From Nitrospirota bacterium (lineage in GTDB: Bacteria > Nitrospirota > Thermodesulfovibrionia > UBA6902 > BMS3Bbin08): a stretch of DNA of 7,370 nucleotides. Where the stretch lies: contig JACQXH010000212.1 in NCBI GenBank assembly GCA_016208845.1, positions 1-7,370 on the forward strand, given 5' to 3'. Under the pieces are notes generated by a model. That model searched no databases, had not been told where the DNA came from, and saw only the letters and a program-made list of their open reading frames with translations. The translations under genes were made by a program, and so were the position numbers. This document shows positions 5,993 to 7,370 of this stretch, piece by piece; the first letter of the stretch is position 1, and every line of letters starts with the position of its first letter.

Positions 5993-7253
5993 AAAACCTT
6001 TTCCCCGCGCCAAAGAGGTATTTCTGGTCTATTTTTTTCAGCTGTTCTTTACAGACCTCTCTGAACAGCCATTTTCTGTCAATTTCCCAGAGTGATTTAA
6101 AAATACTGTTTTTCTTGCCTCTCACAAATTTATCTCCCTGAGGTGAGTCAAGGAATTCCTTGAAACTCTCATTAAGCTGTTTTGTTATTTCTGTATATTT
6201 ATAATTTCTCAGGCAAAAACGAAGGGCCTCTGCCAGTTCCGGGTCCTTACCATTATTTTCCAGTACGCGAAGGTTTTCCTCTGCAAAAGGGAGAAGTTGA
6301 TCTCTCATCTTCACGCGTGAGACTGCCTCAATATCTATTTTTTTGTTGAAGGTTTTACAGCGCTCAAGCGCACCTATGGTTTGAAGGCCGATCATGGTAC
6401 GCAGGCATTTCTCACATTGCCCGCAATTTAAGGTTTGATCAAGGTCCTCAAGGCAGACACGCAGGGAACTCATTGCAATATCTGATTCTGAGATACGGGC
6501 AAGCTTTTCTATCCTGTTTGCCTCACATCCATCGTGTTTCAATGTCAGCATTTCAGTGCTCCATAGTGGATCAAGCAAAGGGTGTGAACTATCCGGGAAT
6601 GAATAGTCATAAGAATGATTGGCTGCAATGTATATCCTGTGAAACTGCGGGGATAATATGAGTCCTATGCTCGGCAGCAGACTGCCGTTGTAACCATATT
6701 GACCGGCAATCTCATGAACATTTGTTTCTATTTCAATAACATGTTTGCCAAGTTCCCGGGCTATACGCTGTATCTCCTGCGATATCCTGGCCCTATATGA
6801 AGCCCTTCCCAGTTTGATGTCAAGGCCGTGGACAAAGATGACCTTTGTGGTCTCTTCCCGATGTTTAAGCAGGGTATAAAATGAATCAACCCCGCCGCTG
6901 AAAAAAACCCCAACCCCGGCATTCGGGCTCACTGGACCGGATAATCCAGTCTCTGCCTCGACCTGGATCTTCTGATATTCCGGAAACCACCTGTGGAAAA
7001 TTGCCTGTATGGTTTGGACTGCAGTGAGCAATTTGGGAGAAACCGTTCCTGAAATACGCAGGCACTGGCCGCCGGTCTTCATCGCAGTAAACATGGCTGC
7101 TGCCAGAAATGCATCAGAGCCCTTTGCTAACGGGCCTCCAGATGCCTTAAATACCAGTAGATGGGTCTTATCGTTTACAGTAATGGCCGCAGAAGCAACA
7201 TGCCAGCCGTCTTCAATCCTGTATTCAGGTTTGCCTGTTCTTATCACAGCCAT
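5970..7253 (-). CDS. QueC-like PP-loop ATPase-fold protein, paralog A (first gene of the block)
   Basis: A 427-residue protein with three visible regions. Residues 1 to about 100 form an N-terminal domain (PEYRIEDGWHVASAAI at 9-24, HRWFPEYQKIQVEAE at 87-101) shared with paralog B and only its tail with C. Residues 112-265 are a PP-loop/HUP core with SGGVDSFYTLL (119-129), HPLLDPLWSTE (224-234) and KHDGCEANR (239-247). The C-terminal part has C267-x9-C277-x2-C280-x2-C283, C299, and a charged helical tail. The loop plus Cys cluster parallels QueC, which turns a carboxylate into a nitrile with ATP and ammonia, but QueC itself is only about 220-240 residues and its other motifs are not evident, so a different substrate is likely. 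The ATG at 7253 matches B's start by alignment. No clear Shine-Dalgarno is seen; the nearest purine run (GAAAGAAGAG) is about 25 bases upstream. It is the first gene of the block seen here. Confidence 0.88.
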   Translation of the reverse strand: MAVIRTGKPEYRIEDGWHVASAAITVNDKTHLLVFKASGGPLAKGSDAFLAAAMFTAMKTGGQCLRISGTVSPKLLTAVQTIQAIFHRWFPEYQKIQVEAETGLSGPVSPNAGVGVFFSGGVDSFYTLLKHREETTKVIFVHGLDIKLGRASYRARISQEIQRIARELGKHVIEIETNVHEIAGQYGYNGSLLPSIGLILSPQFHRIYIAANHSYDYSFPDSSHPLLDPLWSTEMLTLKHDGCEANRIEKLARISESDIAMSSLRVCLEDLDQTLNCGQCEKCLRTMIGLQTIGALERCKTFNKKIDIEAVSRVKMRDQLLPFAEENLRVLENNGKDPELAEALRFCLRNYKYTEITKQLNESFKEFLDSPQGDKFVRGKKNSIFKSLWEIDRKWLFREVCKEQLKKIDQKYLFGAGKRFYGTNINK

Positions 7254-7370
7254 ATCATTCGGTATTGATTAATAATTTCTCTTCTTTCGTATTAATGTTG
7301 AAGGTAGTTCCTTATTCTGATAGCATGCCTAGACTTTTTGGAAACGTCATTCCCGCTTGTCGGGAATCTT
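7254..7370. other. Non-coding right edge, probable upstream control region
   Basis: No reading frame here shows recognisable protein similarity. The 60 bases next to the paralog A start are AT-rich, as expected for a promoter region. A loose sigma70-like pair on the minus strand is TTTCCA (7339-7344) and TATCAG (7317-7322) with a 16-base spacer, each matching four of six consensus positions. That is too weak to call. The far end holds the inverted repeat at 7349-7367. Confidence 0.4.
7349..7367. repeat. Short perfect inverted repeat (ATTCCCG-5-CGGGAAT)
   Basis: The plus strand reads ATTCCCG, a five-base loop CTTGT, then CGGGAAT: a perfect seven-base stem. It is preceded by CGTC at 7345-7348, giving the familiar GTCATTCCCG context. 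It resembles dispersed intergenic palindromes seen many times per genome in several Gram-negative lineages, and is close in form to the neisserial dRS3 repeat (ATTCCC-8-GGGAAT), although the spacing here is one base shorter. No T-run follows on either strand, so an intrinsic terminator is less likely. Copy number cannot be judged from one window. Confidence 0.7.

Noticed and set aside
5993..6013. Earlier ATG (6013) for paralog B
   Set aside because: It adds seven residues (MARGKGF) that have no counterpart in paralog A; the ATG at 5992 aligns with A's start and has a purine-rich site before it.
688..7253. Anti-phage defence system with a QueC-like component (QatABCD or type IV CBASS)
   Set aside because: Both systems include QueC-like proteins, but no nuclease, cyclic-nucleotide synthase, TatD-like, TGT-like or other effector gene is visible; the neighbours are biosynthetic enzymes.
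7317..7344. Sigma70-like promoter (TTTCCA, 16-base spacer, TATCAG) for the block
   Set aside because: Each box matches only four of six consensus positions and other equally weak pairs occur in the same AT-rich stretch, so it is not called as a feature.
1..7370. CRISPR arrays, tRNA or rRNA genes, transposase genes
   Set aside because: No regularly spaced repeats, no recognisable RNA gene and no transposase or integrase motifs were seen; coding genes fill almost the whole window.

Overview
The window holds one compact leftward (minus-strand) gene block from about 7253 down to the left edge. No convincing gene lies on the plus strand. Reading 5'->3' on the minus strand, the order is: QueC-like PP-loop protein A (7253-5970); its paralog B (5992-4712); an asparagine-synthetase-like gene split into two frames (4696-3881 and 3965-3009); a polysaccharide-pyruvyl-transferase-family protein (3019-1829); a third, N-terminally short PP-loop paralog C (1794-688); a GNAT acetyltransferase (676-197); and the first 73 codons of a beta-keto acid cleavage enzyme (219 to the edge). 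Neighbouring genes overlap by 11-23 bp or are separated by 11-34 bp, so one transcript is the simplest reading. The only sizeable non-coding stretch is 7254-7370 at the right edge, which carries a perfect short inverted repeat.

The organism cannot be named from this sequence. It is a bacterium with moderate base composition and Shine-Dalgarno sites at most starts. A GTCATTCCCG...CGGGAAT-type inverted repeat sits upstream of the block. Such dispersed repeats are, from general knowledge, common in Gram-negative lineages such as Desulfobacterota, Nitrospirota and anammox Planctomycetota (a weak inference).

Functionally the block looks like an accessory biosynthetic locus. The three PP-loop proteins carry SGG[VI]D[SA]F and a C-x7/9-C-x2-C-x2-C cluster like the zinc site of QueC (7-cyano-7-deazaguanine synthase), but no other queuosine gene is visible. 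Their neighbours point to ATP-dependent amide or nitrile chemistry on a carboxylate, pyruvyl-type transfer, acetylation and acetyl-CoA-linked keto-acid cleavage. A surface glycan or a small metabolite is the most plausible product. The pathway is not one I recognise.

Two members look damaged or diverged. The asparagine-synthetase-like gene lacks the segment that should hold its own ATP-binding SGGxDS loop and changes frame exactly there. Paralog C lacks the roughly 70-residue N-terminal part seen in A and B and has SGGIDA in place of SGGVDS. Whether these are real evolutionary events or assembly errors cannot be decided from the window alone.
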